Source: CAVWDU01 sp963840725 (GTDB lineage: Bacteria; Pseudomonadota; Gammaproteobacteria; Pseudomonadales; Halieaceae). Taken from it: a stretch of 64,000 nt of DNA. The notes under the pieces are model-generated. The model did not search any database. It saw only the letters and a program-made list of their open reading frames with translations, and was not told the origin of the DNA. Numbering within the stretch: position 1 is the first letter of the stretch; each line of letters starts with the position of its first letter. Positions 27,883 to 36,885 of this stretch are shown here, piece after piece. The stretch spans positions 12,906-76,905 of the forward strand of contig CAWIZY010000035.1 of the NCBI GenBank assembly GCA_963840725.1, in the 5' to 3' direction. The translations under genes and the position numbers were made by a program.

Positions 27883-29361
27883 ATGGGCTTGCCCGCCCCC
27901 CATCTCGAAGCGATAGACGTCACCCGCTGCAAGACTGACGAGGCATCGCAGGTTGTGGTCTTTCTCGATCTCGACCGCACGCTGATAGCCGGTTATTCAA
28001 TTCGTGCCCTGGCCCTGGAGACCGCCCGCCATGGCGCCAGTCACGGGGAGCTTCAGCAGGCCGTGAAGGTGCTCCAAGCGATCTGGAAACAACGCCAGGG
28101 ACGCACTGGAACCAATTATCACCGCCTGGTTCGGCGTGTTACCCGGGCGCTTCGCGGTGTCTCGGAACGCACACTGGTGCAGCTGGGTGAAAACGCCTAT
28201 CACCACAGCATTGCACGCAGTGTTTATAGTGAGGCCATTACTCTGGTAGAAGCGCACCGGCGGGCGGGCCATCACCTGGTGATCATCAGCGCCGCCAGTC
28301 GCTATCAAATCGAGCCCGTTGCCCGGGCCCTGGGCATCGATGACATCTGTTGTACCCAGCTGGAGGTCATCGATGGATGCTTCACAGGCCAGGTCATCGC
28401 TCCGCTGTGCTACGGGGAGGGCAAGGCGCTGGCGGCAAGGCGAGTGGCGAAACAAAACGCCACCAGTCTGGCCGACTGTTGGTTCTATACCGACTCCAGT
28501 GCGGATTTACCGCTGTTAAAAAAGGTAGGCCACCCGGTTGCGGTTAACCCCTCTTCACGACTGGCGGCCCAGGCAAGGCTTAATCGCTGGCCACAGTTGC
28601 GGTTCACGTCCCGCGGTGGCGTGGAACTGGAGACAGTGGCCCGCACCCTGTTCACGGCTCAGACCGTCGCCGCCGTCTCCGCCCTCGGAGCGGTCGGCAA
28701 CCGGCTCGGCGTGGCCCGCAGACTAACCGCCAATTTACAGACCCGCCTGCTGGGTGATCTGGGCAGCGGCCTCGCGGGTCTAAAATTTGCGATTGAAGGT
28801 GAGGAGCATCTGTGTCGGGAGCGCCCTGCGATTTACATTTTCAATCACCAGAGTCTGCTCGATGCCGTAGTGCTTGCGCATTTACTGCGCCGCGATGTCG
28901 TCGGGTTTTGTAAGCAGGAGGTCGCGAAAACGCCTCTGCTGGGTGGCTTATTGCGTCAACTGGATACCATTTTCATCGACCGCCAGTCCAATGAACAGAC
29001 ACAGGTGCTGCAGCGCGCCCTGGCCACACTCGCCGAGGGGCGTTCGCTGGTGATAGCGCCGGAAGGCACTCGCAGCACGCTGGGAGGTATTCAACCGTTC
29101 AAGCACGGCGCATTCTTTTTGGCCCGCAAAGCGAGGGTACCGATCGTGCCGATTGTGCTGCACAACACCAAGGATGCACTGCCAAATGGCGCGCTGCTAA
29201 TTCGCCCGGCAACCGTTCGCATTACCGTGCTGCCACCGATTGAGCCTGAGCAAACAGGTACCCTGCGCGACAACTGTGAGCAGCTCGCAGCGCGCTATAG
29301 CGAACTGCTGGATCAGTCGGAACAGGCGGCGATGCCGTATTCAGCACGATCCCGGGCTTGA
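27883..29361 (+). CDS. HAD-IB phosphatase fused to 1-acylglycerol-3-phosphate acyltransferase (PlsC-like)
   Basis: 492 residues, two domains. Residues ~23-230 are a SerB-like HAD-IB hydrolase: FLDLDRTLIAG with catalytic Asp29 and Asp31, and later YTDSSADLPLL. Residues ~295-480 are an acyltransferase: HX4D in NHQSLLD (His322, Asp327) and PEGTRS (393-398). Such fusions are known in proteobacteria and actinobacteria and are thought to couple lysophosphatidate acylation with dephosphorylation, giving diacylglycerol or wax/phospholipid precursors. The start ATG at 27883 has AAGGAG six bases upstream; TTG at 27877 is less likely. Confidence 0.92.
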   Translation: MGLPAPHLEAIDVTRCKTDEASQVVVFLDLDRTLIAGYSIRALALETARHGASHGELQQAVKVLQAIWKQRQGRTGTNYHRLVRRVTRALRGVSERTLVQLGENAYHHSIARSVYSEAITLVEAHRRAGHHLVIISAASRYQIEPVARALGIDDICCTQLEVIDGCFTGQVIAPLCYGEGKALAARRVAKQNATSLADCWFYTDSSADLPLLKKVGHPVAVNPSSRLAAQARLNRWPQLRFTSRGGVELETVARTLFTAQTVAAVSALGAVGNRLGVARRLTANLQTRLLGDLGSGLAGLKFAIEGEEHLCRERPAIYIFNHQSLLDAVVLAHLLRRDVVGFCKQEVAKTPLLGGLLRQLDTIFIDRQSNEQTQVLQRALATLAEGRSLVIAPEGTRSTLGGIQPFKHGAFFLARKARVPIVPIVLHNTKDALPNGALLIRPATVRITVLPPIEPEQTGTLRDNCEQLAARYSELLDQSEQAAMPYSARSRA

Positions 29362-29451
29362 GCACGGGCAGCGTTCCTGGCCGGAGCTAATGGCGCCTTG
29401 ATTGCAGGTTTGCCTGCAAGCCTGAGCGCATTGCCATTGTTCAGAGTTGCC

Positions 29452-29598
29452 CTAGCAGGCTGTTGATTTTCGTTTTCGAGGCAGCCACTGGTAGGCAAAA
29501 ACAGGCGAAATGGGGAGTGTATAGTGAATACATGACCGATTTGAGCCTGTTTTTAACGTGGCAGTGGCCACGCAGATAGAAAATCAACAACCTGCTAG
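29452..29598. mobile_element. 147-bp MITE-like hairpin element
   Basis: Terminal inverted repeats of 20 bp, 29452-29471 and 29579-29598, match at 19 of 20 positions and begin with CTAG on both sides. Inside, further arms pair: gccactg with cagtggc, and aaaaacaggc with gcctgttttt, so the whole element can fold into one long imperfect hairpin. It has no coding capacity. The outermost CTAG supplies the stop codon of the leftward gene at 29595. The features fit a non-autonomous transposable element moved in trans; the parent IS is not in the window. Confidence 0.75.
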
Positions 29599-30023
29599 AT
29601 GTCCTGGGAACTAGCGGAAGACGGATTGGCGCAGTAGAAATAGGCCTCCCCCTTGCGGCTGTGGTAGTGATAGCGATTGCCATCGAACGCCAGGATCAGC
29701 CGGGAACCGTTGGTAAGCACCTGGGCATACATCATCCCTGGTTTGGGGCACCCCGCACTCCCGTCTGGCCAGGTGACCTCTTCCTCTGAGACAACCTCAA
29801 TACCATGAACCTCGGCACCGACACGCGCAGCCAGGTCGTCAACCGCCGCGGCGACCGGGTCGTCAGCTGAGCCTGCGCTCACCGTGATAGCCATAAAGCA
29901 GGCAAGTGCCGGCGTGAGCCATTTTTTAGCGGTAATTGCCACGGCCCTGATCGAGACCATCTGTCCTGCCCTGGCAACGTGCCTGAGCCTTTCCAGGCAC
30001 TGCCAGATCCACGCTTCATTCAT
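29595..30023 (-). CDS. Small exported protein of unknown function
   Basis: 142 residues from the ATG at 30023, which has GGGAGGA just upstream; the frame is open to 30176 without features. A membrane-export stretch (LTPALACFMAITVSAGSA) lies at about residues 36-53. The mature part holds VTWPDGSAGCPKPGMMYAQV and FDGNRYHYHSRKG, a conserved-looking pattern with a Cys pair (GC and YC) that I have seen in small secreted proteins without a known role. Its stop codon is within the right end of the MITE-like element, so the last residues (SSQDI) may not be original. Confidence 0.7.
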   Translation of the reverse strand: MNEAWIWQCLERLRHVARAGQMVSIRAVAITAKKWLTPALACFMAITVSAGSADDPVAAAVDDLAARVGAEVHGIEVVSEEEVTWPDGSAGCPKPGMMYAQVLTNGSRLILAFDGNRYHYHSRKGEAYFYCANPSSASSQDI

Positions 30024-30190
30024 GTGTCCTCCCGCTGCTTCTGCTGCTGTGCCACTGACTGATCGTGGCCGTGGCACTATCATACACCGTATCGGCTGAA
30101 AGGCGGCTCGAAATCCACTGTCACCTCGACTAGTCACTGCTGACAACCTACACTTGAACTTTAAATGCTGATCCACCGGAGACTGTATTA

Positions 30191-30751
30191 ATGCTCATGC
30201 TGGTTATTGGCGTCGCGCTATTCGCACTGCTCCACTTGTCCCCTGCCCTTGCGCCAGGGATCAAGGCCAGCGCTATCACAAGGCTTGGAGCCGGGGCTTA
30301 TCGCGGCTTGTTTTCGCTGCTGATCGCGGCATCCGTGGCGCTGATCATTCTGGGATGGCGCACTGCACAGCCGGAACTGCTTTACCTGCCGCCGGCCGGG
30401 CTGAAACATCCCGCGATGACGCTAGTGGTCCTGGCGTTCTTCCTGATGGTGATCAGCGGCCGCCCTTCCCGTTTGCGCCAATGGGTTAGACACCCGCAAC
30501 TGACGGGCGTGATCGTTTGGGCTGTCGCTCACCTGCTCCTTAACGGAGACAACCGATCACTGGTGTTATTTGGGGGCCTGGGGCTGTGGGCAGCAATTGA
30601 AATAGTCGCAATCAACCGTCGCGAAGGCAGTTGGGAGCGCTCGGCCATACCACCCTGGAGCGCCGAGATCGTCAATCTGCTCATCACCTTTGCCGTAGTG
30701 GCTCTGGTAATCATCCTCCATCCCTACTTCAGTGGCATGCCAGTGATGTAA
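30191..30751 (+). CDS. NnrU family membrane protein
   Basis: 186 residues with five to six hydrophobic segments. The ends LFALLHLSPALAPGIKA and AYRGLFSLLIAASVALIILG, and the central WAVAHLLLNGDNRSLVLFGG, match the NnrU family (named from nitric-oxide-related gene clusters, with relatives near isoprenoid/desaturase genes). Its biochemical role is unresolved. It is preceded by an exported protein gene on the other strand and followed after 103 nt by an acyltransferase gene. Confidence 0.85.
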   Translation: MLMLVIGVALFALLHLSPALAPGIKASAITRLGAGAYRGLFSLLIAASVALIILGWRTAQPELLYLPPAGLKHPAMTLVVLAFFLMVISGRPSRLRQWVRHPQLTGVIVWAVAHLLLNGDNRSLVLFGGLGLWAAIEIVAINRREGSWERSAIPPWSAEIVNLLITFAVVALVIILHPYFSGMPVM

Positions 30752-30854
30752 GCCGGGCCGGACTGTCGGCAGCCTGCGAGCCCGTGACAAACCCGCTATA
30801 CTCGCGCGCGACAGCACCACCCCAATACCGCAACCGCATGCTGCGAGGAACGCC

Positions 30855-31736
30855 ATGGCCACCCCTTCAGACCGACAGCACCCCCTGGATGACCAGGAAG
30901 CTCTTGCCAGACACATAGAGCGGGCTCTTGCCGCCAAGCCACCCAGCGGCCTTGAATTTGAAGCCACCTACCAGCTCGTGAAACGCATTTTCCGCCCCAC
31001 TGTCGTGGGCGCTGACCGGATTCCCGAACGCCCCTGTCTGTTTATTGGCAACCATTCGTTGTTTGCGTTCGATGGTGTTGTGCTCGGGCCAGTCATGCAA
31101 AAAGAGCTGGGGCGTTTCGTTCGTGGTTTGGGAGATCGGTTTCTGTTCACCGTAGACAGCGTCGCCCGCTTTGCTGTCAAACGCGGTGCAGTGATGGGTC
31201 ATCCGACAGTGTGCAGTGCACTGATGGAAGCCGATCAGGATTTACTGGTATTTCCAGGCGGTGCTCATGAGGCAGTAAAGCCAGCCAGCGAAATGTACTC
31301 ACTGCAATGGAAGGAACGCTATGGCTTTATCAAACTGGCGGCGCAGCATGGGTACACCATCGTACCCTTCGGCATGGTCGGTCCGGATGAATTTTACCGA
31401 CACTACCTGGAGGGCAAGGACCTTCCGGATTCGGCTCTGGGCAAACTACTGCAGCGCCTGGGCATTATCGATGAGAACACCCGCAGCGACATGCTGCCGC
31501 CGATACCTCTGGGAGCACTGGGCTCACCGTTACCCAAACCGCAGGCCTGCTATATTGGCTTCGGGCAGCCACTGGATTTGTCAGCGCACGCGGGCAAACG
31601 GCTGACACGCAAGACGCTACAGAAGCTGCGCACTCAGGTGGCGGACGAGGTCGAGGGACAAGTGGCCGATATGCTACTGTTGCGTGAGCAGAACCGCCGC
31701 CGGGACGGCCTGTTGCGGCGGCTGTTGACCGTTTAG
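30855..31736 (+). CDS. Lysophospholipid/acylglycerol acyltransferase family protein
   Basis: 293 residues. The acyltransferase motifs are GNHSLFAFDGVV (a variant of HX4D, with H at about 63 and D at about 68) and VFPGGAHEAVKP in place of the usual PEG motif. This FPGGxxE form is typical of the membrane-bound DAGAT-like/plant phytyl-ester-type acyltransferases and their bacterial relatives. There is no obvious transmembrane anchor. It probably acylates a glycerol or other hydrophobic alcohol with acyl-CoA; the acceptor is unknown. The start ATG follows a GAGGAACGCC site. Confidence 0.8.
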   Translation: MATPSDRQHPLDDQEALARHIERALAAKPPSGLEFEATYQLVKRIFRPTVVGADRIPERPCLFIGNHSLFAFDGVVLGPVMQKELGRFVRGLGDRFLFTVDSVARFAVKRGAVMGHPTVCSALMEADQDLLVFPGGAHEAVKPASEMYSLQWKERYGFIKLAAQHGYTIVPFGMVGPDEFYRHYLEGKDLPDSALGKLLQRLGIIDENTRSDMLPPIPLGALGSPLPKPQACYIGFGQPLDLSAHAGKRLTRKTLQKLRTQVADEVEGQVADMLLLREQNRRRDGLLRRLLTV

Positions 31737-31860
31737 TGGCGCGCAAAGGTAACCGGCAACCCAATGCGACAGCAGAATACTCGGGATGACAAGACGGCTG
31801 GTCGGTTGTTAGTCTAATCAGCGCTGCGGGATACAACTGTTACTATTACACCAAACACAC

Positions 31861-31895
31861 ACACCAACACCAACACCAACACCAACACCAACACC
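31861..31895. repeat. Hexanucleotide microsatellite (accaac)n
   Basis: Five exact copies of accaac at 31863-31892, flanked by imperfect extensions (caca- on the left; caacaccg, cccaaccct on the right). It lies 44-76 nt before the first GST start codon, within the probable promoter or 5' UTR. Confidence 0.9.
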
Positions 31896-31938
31896 GAACG
31901 CAACACCGACCCCAACCCTAACAGGATGCATTCAAGCC

Positions 31939-32673
31939 ATGAAACTTTTCTACTCGCCTTTTCACACATTTGTTCACAAGGTACTGGTCACTGCACATGA
32001 GGCGGGCCTCTGGGATGAAATCACTTTCGTACCCACTTATCCGTTCAAGAACCGCGACGGTGAAGACCAGGGCGACGCTTACTCAATCGCCGTTCTGAAC
32101 CCGCTGGACAAGGTCCCTACGCTCGCCCTGGACAGCGGCCAGGTTGTGTATGGTAGCCAGGCGGTAGTGGAATGCCTGGACAGCATGAGCCGCTCGGGCA
32201 AGCATCTTTATCCCGCTGCGGGCCCCGGTCGCTGGGATGCCGTCTCGCGCCTGGCCTTAGCCGATACCATGTTCGAGACAACGGTGATGTTGGTAATGGA
32301 GGGTTGGCGACCGGAAGCGGAGCAACGCATTGATTTCTTTCAATGGATCTGGCCCAAGATAATCCGTGGCTGCGACACGCTGGAGACAGCTTGCAAACGC
32401 GGCTTCGATGATTTTGATATCGGCCAGGCGGCGATGCTGCACGCAATCAGCTATATGGACTTCAGGGTCAATTTTTATGATGCCAAGGATCCACTGTACC
32501 CGGAGTTTGACTGCTTTGAGGGACGCCCCAACCTGAAGGCCTGGTGGGACGAGTCGATACAACGGCCCTCTGTGACTTGCCATTACAACAGGGACTTCGA
32601 GGGTGACGACTCCGCCGCGTTCCTGCAGCAGAGCGTGCGGGAAGTGCTGGCGGCACAGGCGGCCAGCGCATGA
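31939..32673 (+). CDS. Glutathione S-transferase family protein
   Basis: 244 residues. An N-terminal thioredoxin-like domain (MKLFYSPFHTFVHKVLVTAH) contains the cis-Pro segment KVPTLALDSG and the gamma-glutamyl-binding SQAVVECLD, followed by an all-helical C-terminal domain. The catalytic N-terminal residue may be Ser6. Proteins of this type conjugate or isomerise electrophiles with glutathione. The stop overlaps the next GST start as ATGA, so the two are co-translated. Expression may be affected by the hexanucleotide repeat just upstream. Confidence 0.88.
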   Translation: MKLFYSPFHTFVHKVLVTAHEAGLWDEITFVPTYPFKNRDGEDQGDAYSIAVLNPLDKVPTLALDSGQVVYGSQAVVECLDSMSRSGKHLYPAAGPGRWDAVSRLALADTMFETTVMLVMEGWRPEAEQRIDFFQWIWPKIIRGCDTLETACKRGFDDFDIGQAAMLHAISYMDFRVNFYDAKDPLYPEFDCFEGRPNLKAWWDESIQRPSVTCHYNRDFEGDDSAAFLQQSVREVLAAQAASA

Positions 32674-33368
32674 TAAAGCACTATTACTGGCCCACACCCA
32701 ACGGCCACAAAACCGCGATTATGCTGGAGGAAGTGGGCCTGGAGTACCAGGTGTGCCCGGTGGATATCTTACAGGGCGAGCAGTTCAACCCCGACTTTAT
32801 CGCCATCAGTCCCAATAATCGGATTCCCGCAATTGTTGATACCGAAGGCCCGGGCGGAGAACCCTACGCGGTGTTCGAGTCCGGCGCCATCCTGATGTAC
32901 CTGGCGGAAAAAAGCGGGAAGCTTTGGCCGGCCGACCTGGCCCAGCGTTACGATGTCATGCAGTGGTTGATGTTTCAAATGGGCAACGTGGGCCCCATGT
33001 TCGGCCAAAACGGTTATTTTCAGGGCTATTGCCCGGAAGATGTCCCGGTGGCAAAAGAGCGCTATCACAATATTGCCCGGCAACTGTACAGCGTCCTCGA
33101 CAAACGCCTGGCAATCAGCCAGTACCTGGCGGGGCCTGAATACTCTATTGCCGATATCGCTACTTACCCCTGGACCATGCCCAAGCAGCAGGAGATGCAT
33201 CGCATCGATGCAGCCGACTATCCAAACGTTGCCCGCTGGGGGCAAGCCATTGCAGAGCGCCCTGCGGTAAAACGCGGCGTGTCACTGCTGGCGCAGGATA
33301 TGAAAGTGGGCAACCCCAGCGAAGAAACCTATACCAACATGTTTGGTGACAAACAGTTTCAACGATAG
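32670..33368 (+). CDS. Glutathione S-transferase, YfcG/YghU-like disulfide-bond oxidoreductase
   Basis: 232 residues. PTPNGHKTAIMLEEVGLEY and PNNRIPAIVDTEG, with FESGAILMYLAEK, are diagnostic of the nu-class GSTs that include E. coli YfcG and YghU, which reduce disulfides with two glutathiones and no catalytic Ser/Cys. It overlaps the upstream GST by 4 nt, and a glutaredoxin-like gene follows after 90 nt, so the three seem to form a thiol-metabolism operon. Confidence 0.9.
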   Translation: MIKHYYWPTPNGHKTAIMLEEVGLEYQVCPVDILQGEQFNPDFIAISPNNRIPAIVDTEGPGGEPYAVFESGAILMYLAEKSGKLWPADLAQRYDVMQWLMFQMGNVGPMFGQNGYFQGYCPEDVPVAKERYHNIARQLYSVLDKRLAISQYLAGPEYSIADIATYPWTMPKQQEMHRIDAADYPNVARWGQAIAERPAVKRGVSLLAQDMKVGNPSEETYTNMFGDKQFQR

Positions 33369-33458
33369 AAAACAGGCTGCCAGGCTGCTCGTTGAGCATC
33401 AGCAGTCATCGCGGAGTTGCTCGAAACAAGAGCGCTGATAACAGAACGGGAGAGACAA

Positions 33459-34259
33459 ATGTGCGATAAGCTTCAGGTATACTGGGCGCCGGGCTGCTCC
33501 AGTTGCCTGCGCACCAAGGAATTTCTCAACCAGCATGGCCTGGATTACCAGTCGATTAACATCGTCGAACATCCCGAGGCGCTGGAGGACCTGGCGAGAA
33601 TAGGCTATCGCAGTGTGCCGGTGGTCAGGCGCGGCAGCGAAGCCGTCTTCTGTCAGGACTTACAGGATGTCGCTGATTTTGTCGGAGTCACACTCGCGAA
33701 GTCCGAGCTCTCTGCCCAGGACTTTATCGAGCGGATAGATCATGTACTGCAGGCCACTACGCGTTTCGTCCAACAACTCTCGGAAGCGCAACTCGCCGGC
33801 CATTTCCCGGGGCGCGATCGTCCCTACAGAGACCTTGCCTACCACATCTACATGGTCGTACAGGGCTTTCTCGAGGGCGTGGAAGGCGGCTCTCTGGAGA
33901 TGGAGGCCTTTTTGAGAACAGCGCCGCCGGGGATGGTTCGAGGGGATGAGATAGCGGCTGCGGGTGAGGAAGTCCGGCACGCGCTAACGCATTGGTGGGA
34001 CGCCAACAAACAGGCCCCACCGGCCAGCGTGAAGACCTACTACGGTGAGCGAACCATGCTGAGCGTGCTGGAACGCACCGCCTGGCACGCCGCACAACAC
34101 TGCAGGCAGCTGCAGGCCGTGCTCGAGAACTATGGGATCAAACCCGAGGGTGCCCTGGGAGAACGGGAGCTGCGGGGGCTCTCACTGCCGGAAAACATCT
34201 ACGACAATGAGATCGATATGAAAGACACTAGCGTCGAGACCAGGCCCCTGCTGCTGTAA
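33459..34259 (+). CDS. Glutaredoxin domain fused to DinB-like domain
   Basis: 266 residues from the ATG at 33459, with GGGAGAGA upstream. Residues 1-80 are a glutaredoxin: VYWAPGCSSCLRTKEFL with CxxC, and SVPVVRRGSE for the cis-Pro loop. From about residue 90 it has a DinB-like four-helix region: FIERIDHVLQATTRFVQQLS and TAWHAAQHCRQLQAVLENYG, with the His residues that bind metal in the DinB/mycothiol-transferase superfamily. It may link thiol redox state to a metal-dependent thiol transferase. It follows two GST genes and converges with the acyl-CoA dehydrogenase gene. Confidence 0.82.
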   Translation: MCDKLQVYWAPGCSSCLRTKEFLNQHGLDYQSINIVEHPEALEDLARIGYRSVPVVRRGSEAVFCQDLQDVADFVGVTLAKSELSAQDFIERIDHVLQATTRFVQQLSEAQLAGHFPGRDRPYRDLAYHIYMVVQGFLEGVEGGSLEMEAFLRTAPPGMVRGDEIAAAGEEVRHALTHWWDANKQAPPASVKTYYGERTMLSVLERTAWHAAQHCRQLQAVLENYGIKPEGALGERELRGLSLPENIYDNEIDMKDTSVETRPLLL

Positions 34260-34294
34260 AAACCCGTGCGTCGATAAACAGGCCGGAAGCTTAG

Positions 34295-35482
34295 TTATAC
34301 GGGATGTCGTTTGATCCATTGCTTGGCAATGATCATACGCTGCATTTCGTTCGTTCCCTCGCCGATACACATCAACAGCGAATCGCGATAAAAGCGCTCG
34401 ATTTCATACTCTTTGGAATAGGCGTAGCCACCGTGAACACGCATCGACTCTTCAGAGTTGCGCACCGCGGACTCCGAGGCAAAGTACTTGGCCATACCTG
34501 CCTCCATGTCACAGCGATCCCCGCTGTCATAGGCATCAGCCGCACTGAGTGTCATCAGCCTCGCGGCGCGTGCCCGGGTCGCCATTTCGCCCAGCTTGAG
34601 CTGTATGGCCTGGTGCTCGCAGATGGGCTTGCCCATGGTGTGGCGGGTCTGCGCGTATTCCGTAGCGAGCCGCAACGACCCCTCAGAGAGCCCTACGCCC
34701 CGGGCAGCCACGTTGATGCGACCCAACTCCAAACCGCCGGTGGCCTGAAAGAAACCCTTGCCTTCCTCGCCCCCGATCAGATTGTCCGCCGGTACTCTGT
34801 AGTCTTCGAACACCAGTTCCGCGCTGTCGATGGCGTTATAGCCCATTTTTTTGAGTTTCTTGCCGACGGTGAAGCCCTCAGACTTGGGAGCGATAAACAG
34901 GCTCATACCCTTGTAACGTGGGTCCGCATCGGTATCGGTCTTCACCAGCAGTGCCACGCAACTTCCCTGGATCCCGTTGGTGATCCAGGTTTTCGTTCCG
35001 TTAATCACATAGTCGTCGCCGTCCCGGACTGCCTTGGTGAGAATCGCCTGCAGATCGGTTCCGGCATTCGGCTCGGTCAGAGCCAGTCCACCCCGAATCT
35101 CACCACTCGCGAACCGGGGTAGCCATGCCAGCTTCTGTGCCTCGGTACCAAAACGCTCCACGGTAGCGGCCATCATCAAATGGGAGTTGAAGATTCCTGT
35201 GATTGCCATCCAGTAAGAGGAAATACGCATCACGATTTCGGCGTATGTCCGCGCCGGCAACCCCAGCCCGCCATACTCTGGACTGATGGTTGCGCCAAAC
35301 AGACCCATCTCTTTCATCTGCTCGACCAGCTCAGCGGGCCAGACATCGTCGTGATCAAATTTCATCGCCACCGGGGCGACCTCCTTTTCGACCCAGCGTT
35401 CAATTGCATCTATGAGAACACGTTCGTCGTCACTATCAATGTGCGAAACCCTTGTTGGTGTCGCTGCTGTCGTTGCTGGCAT
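34295..35482 (-). CDS. Acyl-CoA dehydrogenase
   Basis: FAD enzyme that introduces an alpha-beta double bond in an acyl-CoA. 395 residues. ALTEPNAGTDLQ and ITNGIQGS mark the FAD/substrate loop; the C-terminal YAYSKEYEIERFYRDSLLMC and IGEGTNEMQRMIIAKQWI include the catalytic glutamate region, where E follows IG in IGEGTNE. It is the last gene of the leftward cluster (hyuA to here), 52 nt after the MaoC-like gene. The short/branched or dicarboxylyl acyl specificity cannot be told from sequence. Confidence 0.93.
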   Translation of the reverse strand: MPATTAATPTRVSHIDSDDERVLIDAIERWVEKEVAPVAMKFDHDDVWPAELVEQMKEMGLFGATISPEYGGLGLPARTYAEIVMRISSYWMAITGIFNSHLMMAATVERFGTEAQKLAWLPRFASGEIRGGLALTEPNAGTDLQAILTKAVRDGDDYVINGTKTWITNGIQGSCVALLVKTDTDADPRYKGMSLFIAPKSEGFTVGKKLKKMGYNAIDSAELVFEDYRVPADNLIGGEEGKGFFQATGGLELGRINVAARGVGLSEGSLRLATEYAQTRHTMGKPICEHQAIQLKLGEMATRARAARLMTLSAADAYDSGDRCDMEAGMAKYFASESAVRNSEESMRVHGGYAYSKEYEIERFYRDSLLMCIGEGTNEMQRMIIAKQWIKRHPV

Positions 35483-35534
35483 GTCAGTACTCCGTAGAGA
35501 AAAATTTCACTGGGCTCGATCTGTGTTTCCACTA

Positions 35535-36047
35535 TCAGTCGTCGGAAGGGCCAAAACCCCGTTTCCAAACAAGAACACTGCGCTCAAAAGTACACACGAC
35601 CACGTCATCCTGATTCATACCTGTGGTGCTCACCGTAACAATCCCCTGCTGCGGACGCTTCTTGGACTCACGCTTCGCCAGAACCTCACTCTCGGCGTAG
35701 AGCGTATCCCCGGGAAACAGCGGATGCGGCAATTTGATGTCACCCCAGCCAAGGTTGGCGACGGCTTTTTGGCTGATATCAGACACGCTCATCCCGACGA
35801 GCAAGGCGACCGTGAACGGAGAGCACACCAGGGGTTTGCCAAATTCGGTCTTCTTGGCAAACTCGTAGTCAAAATGGGCGGGGTGTGTGTTCATGGTGAG
35901 CAAGGTGAACCAAACGTTATCTGTGTCGGTGATTGTCCTGCCCGGACGGTGTTCGTAGACGTCACCCACAGTGAAGTCCTCGAGGTACCGTCCAAAGGTC
36001 TCCCGGTACCGCCCCTTACTGACCTCAACTACGCCATCACGCATCAT
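35535..36047 (-). CDS. MaoC-like enoyl-CoA hydratase (mesaconyl-CoA hydratase-like)
   Basis: 170 residues, hot-dog fold. FTVGDVYEHRPGRTITDTDN and NTHPAHFDYEFAKKTEFGKP carry the hydratase 2 Asp/His pair; PLFPGDTLYAESEVLAKRES is typical of the mesaconyl/beta-methylmalyl-CoA dehydratase branch of MaoC. Adjacent genes are a CitE-type lyase and an acyl-CoA dehydrogenase, a set that can hydrate and then cleave a C4-C5 dicarboxylyl-CoA. Start ATG at 36047 overlaps the citE-like stop by 11 nt. Confidence 0.9.
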   Translation of the reverse strand: MMRDGVVEVSKGRYRETFGRYLEDFTVGDVYEHRPGRTITDTDNVWFTLLTMNTHPAHFDYEFAKKTEFGKPLVCSPFTVALLVGMSVSDISQKAVANLGWGDIKLPHPLFPGDTLYAESEVLAKRESKKRPQQGIVTVSTTGMNQDDVVVCTFERSVLVWKRGFGPSDD

Positions 36048-36885
36048 TCCTCTCCCCGTTTAGTGCCAAAAGTGTTTGTAAACGACGGACGATCGGCTCA
36101 TCCAGCATCACGCCCCGATGCATGATGGCTTTGCCCCCCGCCTCCCGATACGCATCAACCGCTGCCGCCGCCCGCTCCAGTTCTTCCGGGGCAGGTATCA
36201 ACGACTGTTTGACCGTGTCAATCTGGCTGGGATGAATCACCGCTTTGGCGGTGAACCCCAGCGCTTTTGCCTTTTGTGTTTCATCGCGCAGGCCAGCCTC
36301 GTTTTTCACATCAATGAAGGGCACATCGACAGCTCTTACGCCTGCCTCAACGCAGTGCATCACAAACTGGCTTCGGGCGTGGAGCAAGGGCTCCCAGGCC
36401 AATTCAACACCCAGCTGATTCGACAGGTCACCCCCGCCGAACATGATGCTGGAAACCGCCGGTACACGCCCGATCTCGACTACAGACGATAAACCCACCA
36501 CCGTCTCCACCAGCGGTATGATCGACACCGGCCTGCTACCGAAGGCCGCGCTCACGATCTCCACTTCAACCGCGCTCTCCACCATAGGAACGAGCACGAT
36601 CCCGGGCCCGTTCCCGCTGCCAGAGAGCGCCAGCAAGTCCTCCAGACCCTGTCGTGTTCGCAGACCATTAATTCTTACGGCGGTGCGCGCCGTCGCGCCG
36701 GAATTCAGAAAGGAGACGACCGCCTTCCGCGCCGTCGTTTTATCGCCAGCCGGCACCGCATCTTCGAGATCAATACAGACGACATCAGCCCGGCTGGTGT
36801 GGGCCTTCGCCACACGATCCATTCGGTTACCCGGCACAAAGAGGAGCGTCTGGAAACCGAGACTGGGGTCGAGCTCAGTTGGCAT
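36037..36885 (-). CDS. HpcH/HpaI aldolase / CitE-family CoA-ester lyase
   Basis: 282 residues. LLFVPGNRMDRVAKAHTSRAD and VVCIDLEDAVPAGDK, PMVESAVEV, IMFGGGDLSNQLG and KAVIHPSQIDTV are the landmarks of CitE-like lyases (citramalyl-CoA, malyl-CoA or beta-methylmalyl-CoA lyase). It would cleave a hydroxyacyl-CoA made by the MaoC-like hydratase, yielding acetyl-CoA or propionyl-CoA and an oxoacid. The start is the ATG at 36885, overlapping the upstream gene's stop by 11 nt; the open frame to 36990 is not family-like. Confidence 0.9.
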   Translation of the reverse strand: MPTELDPSLGFQTLLFVPGNRMDRVAKAHTSRADVVCIDLEDAVPAGDKTTARKAVVSFLNSGATARTAVRINGLRTRQGLEDLLALSGSGNGPGIVLVPMVESAVEVEIVSAAFGSRPVSIIPLVETVVGLSSVVEIGRVPAVSSIMFGGGDLSNQLGVELAWEPLLHARSQFVMHCVEAGVRAVDVPFIDVKNEAGLRDETQKAKALGFTAKAVIHPSQIDTVKQSLIPAPEELERAAAAVDAYREAGGKAIMHRGVMLDEPIVRRLQTLLALNGERNDA

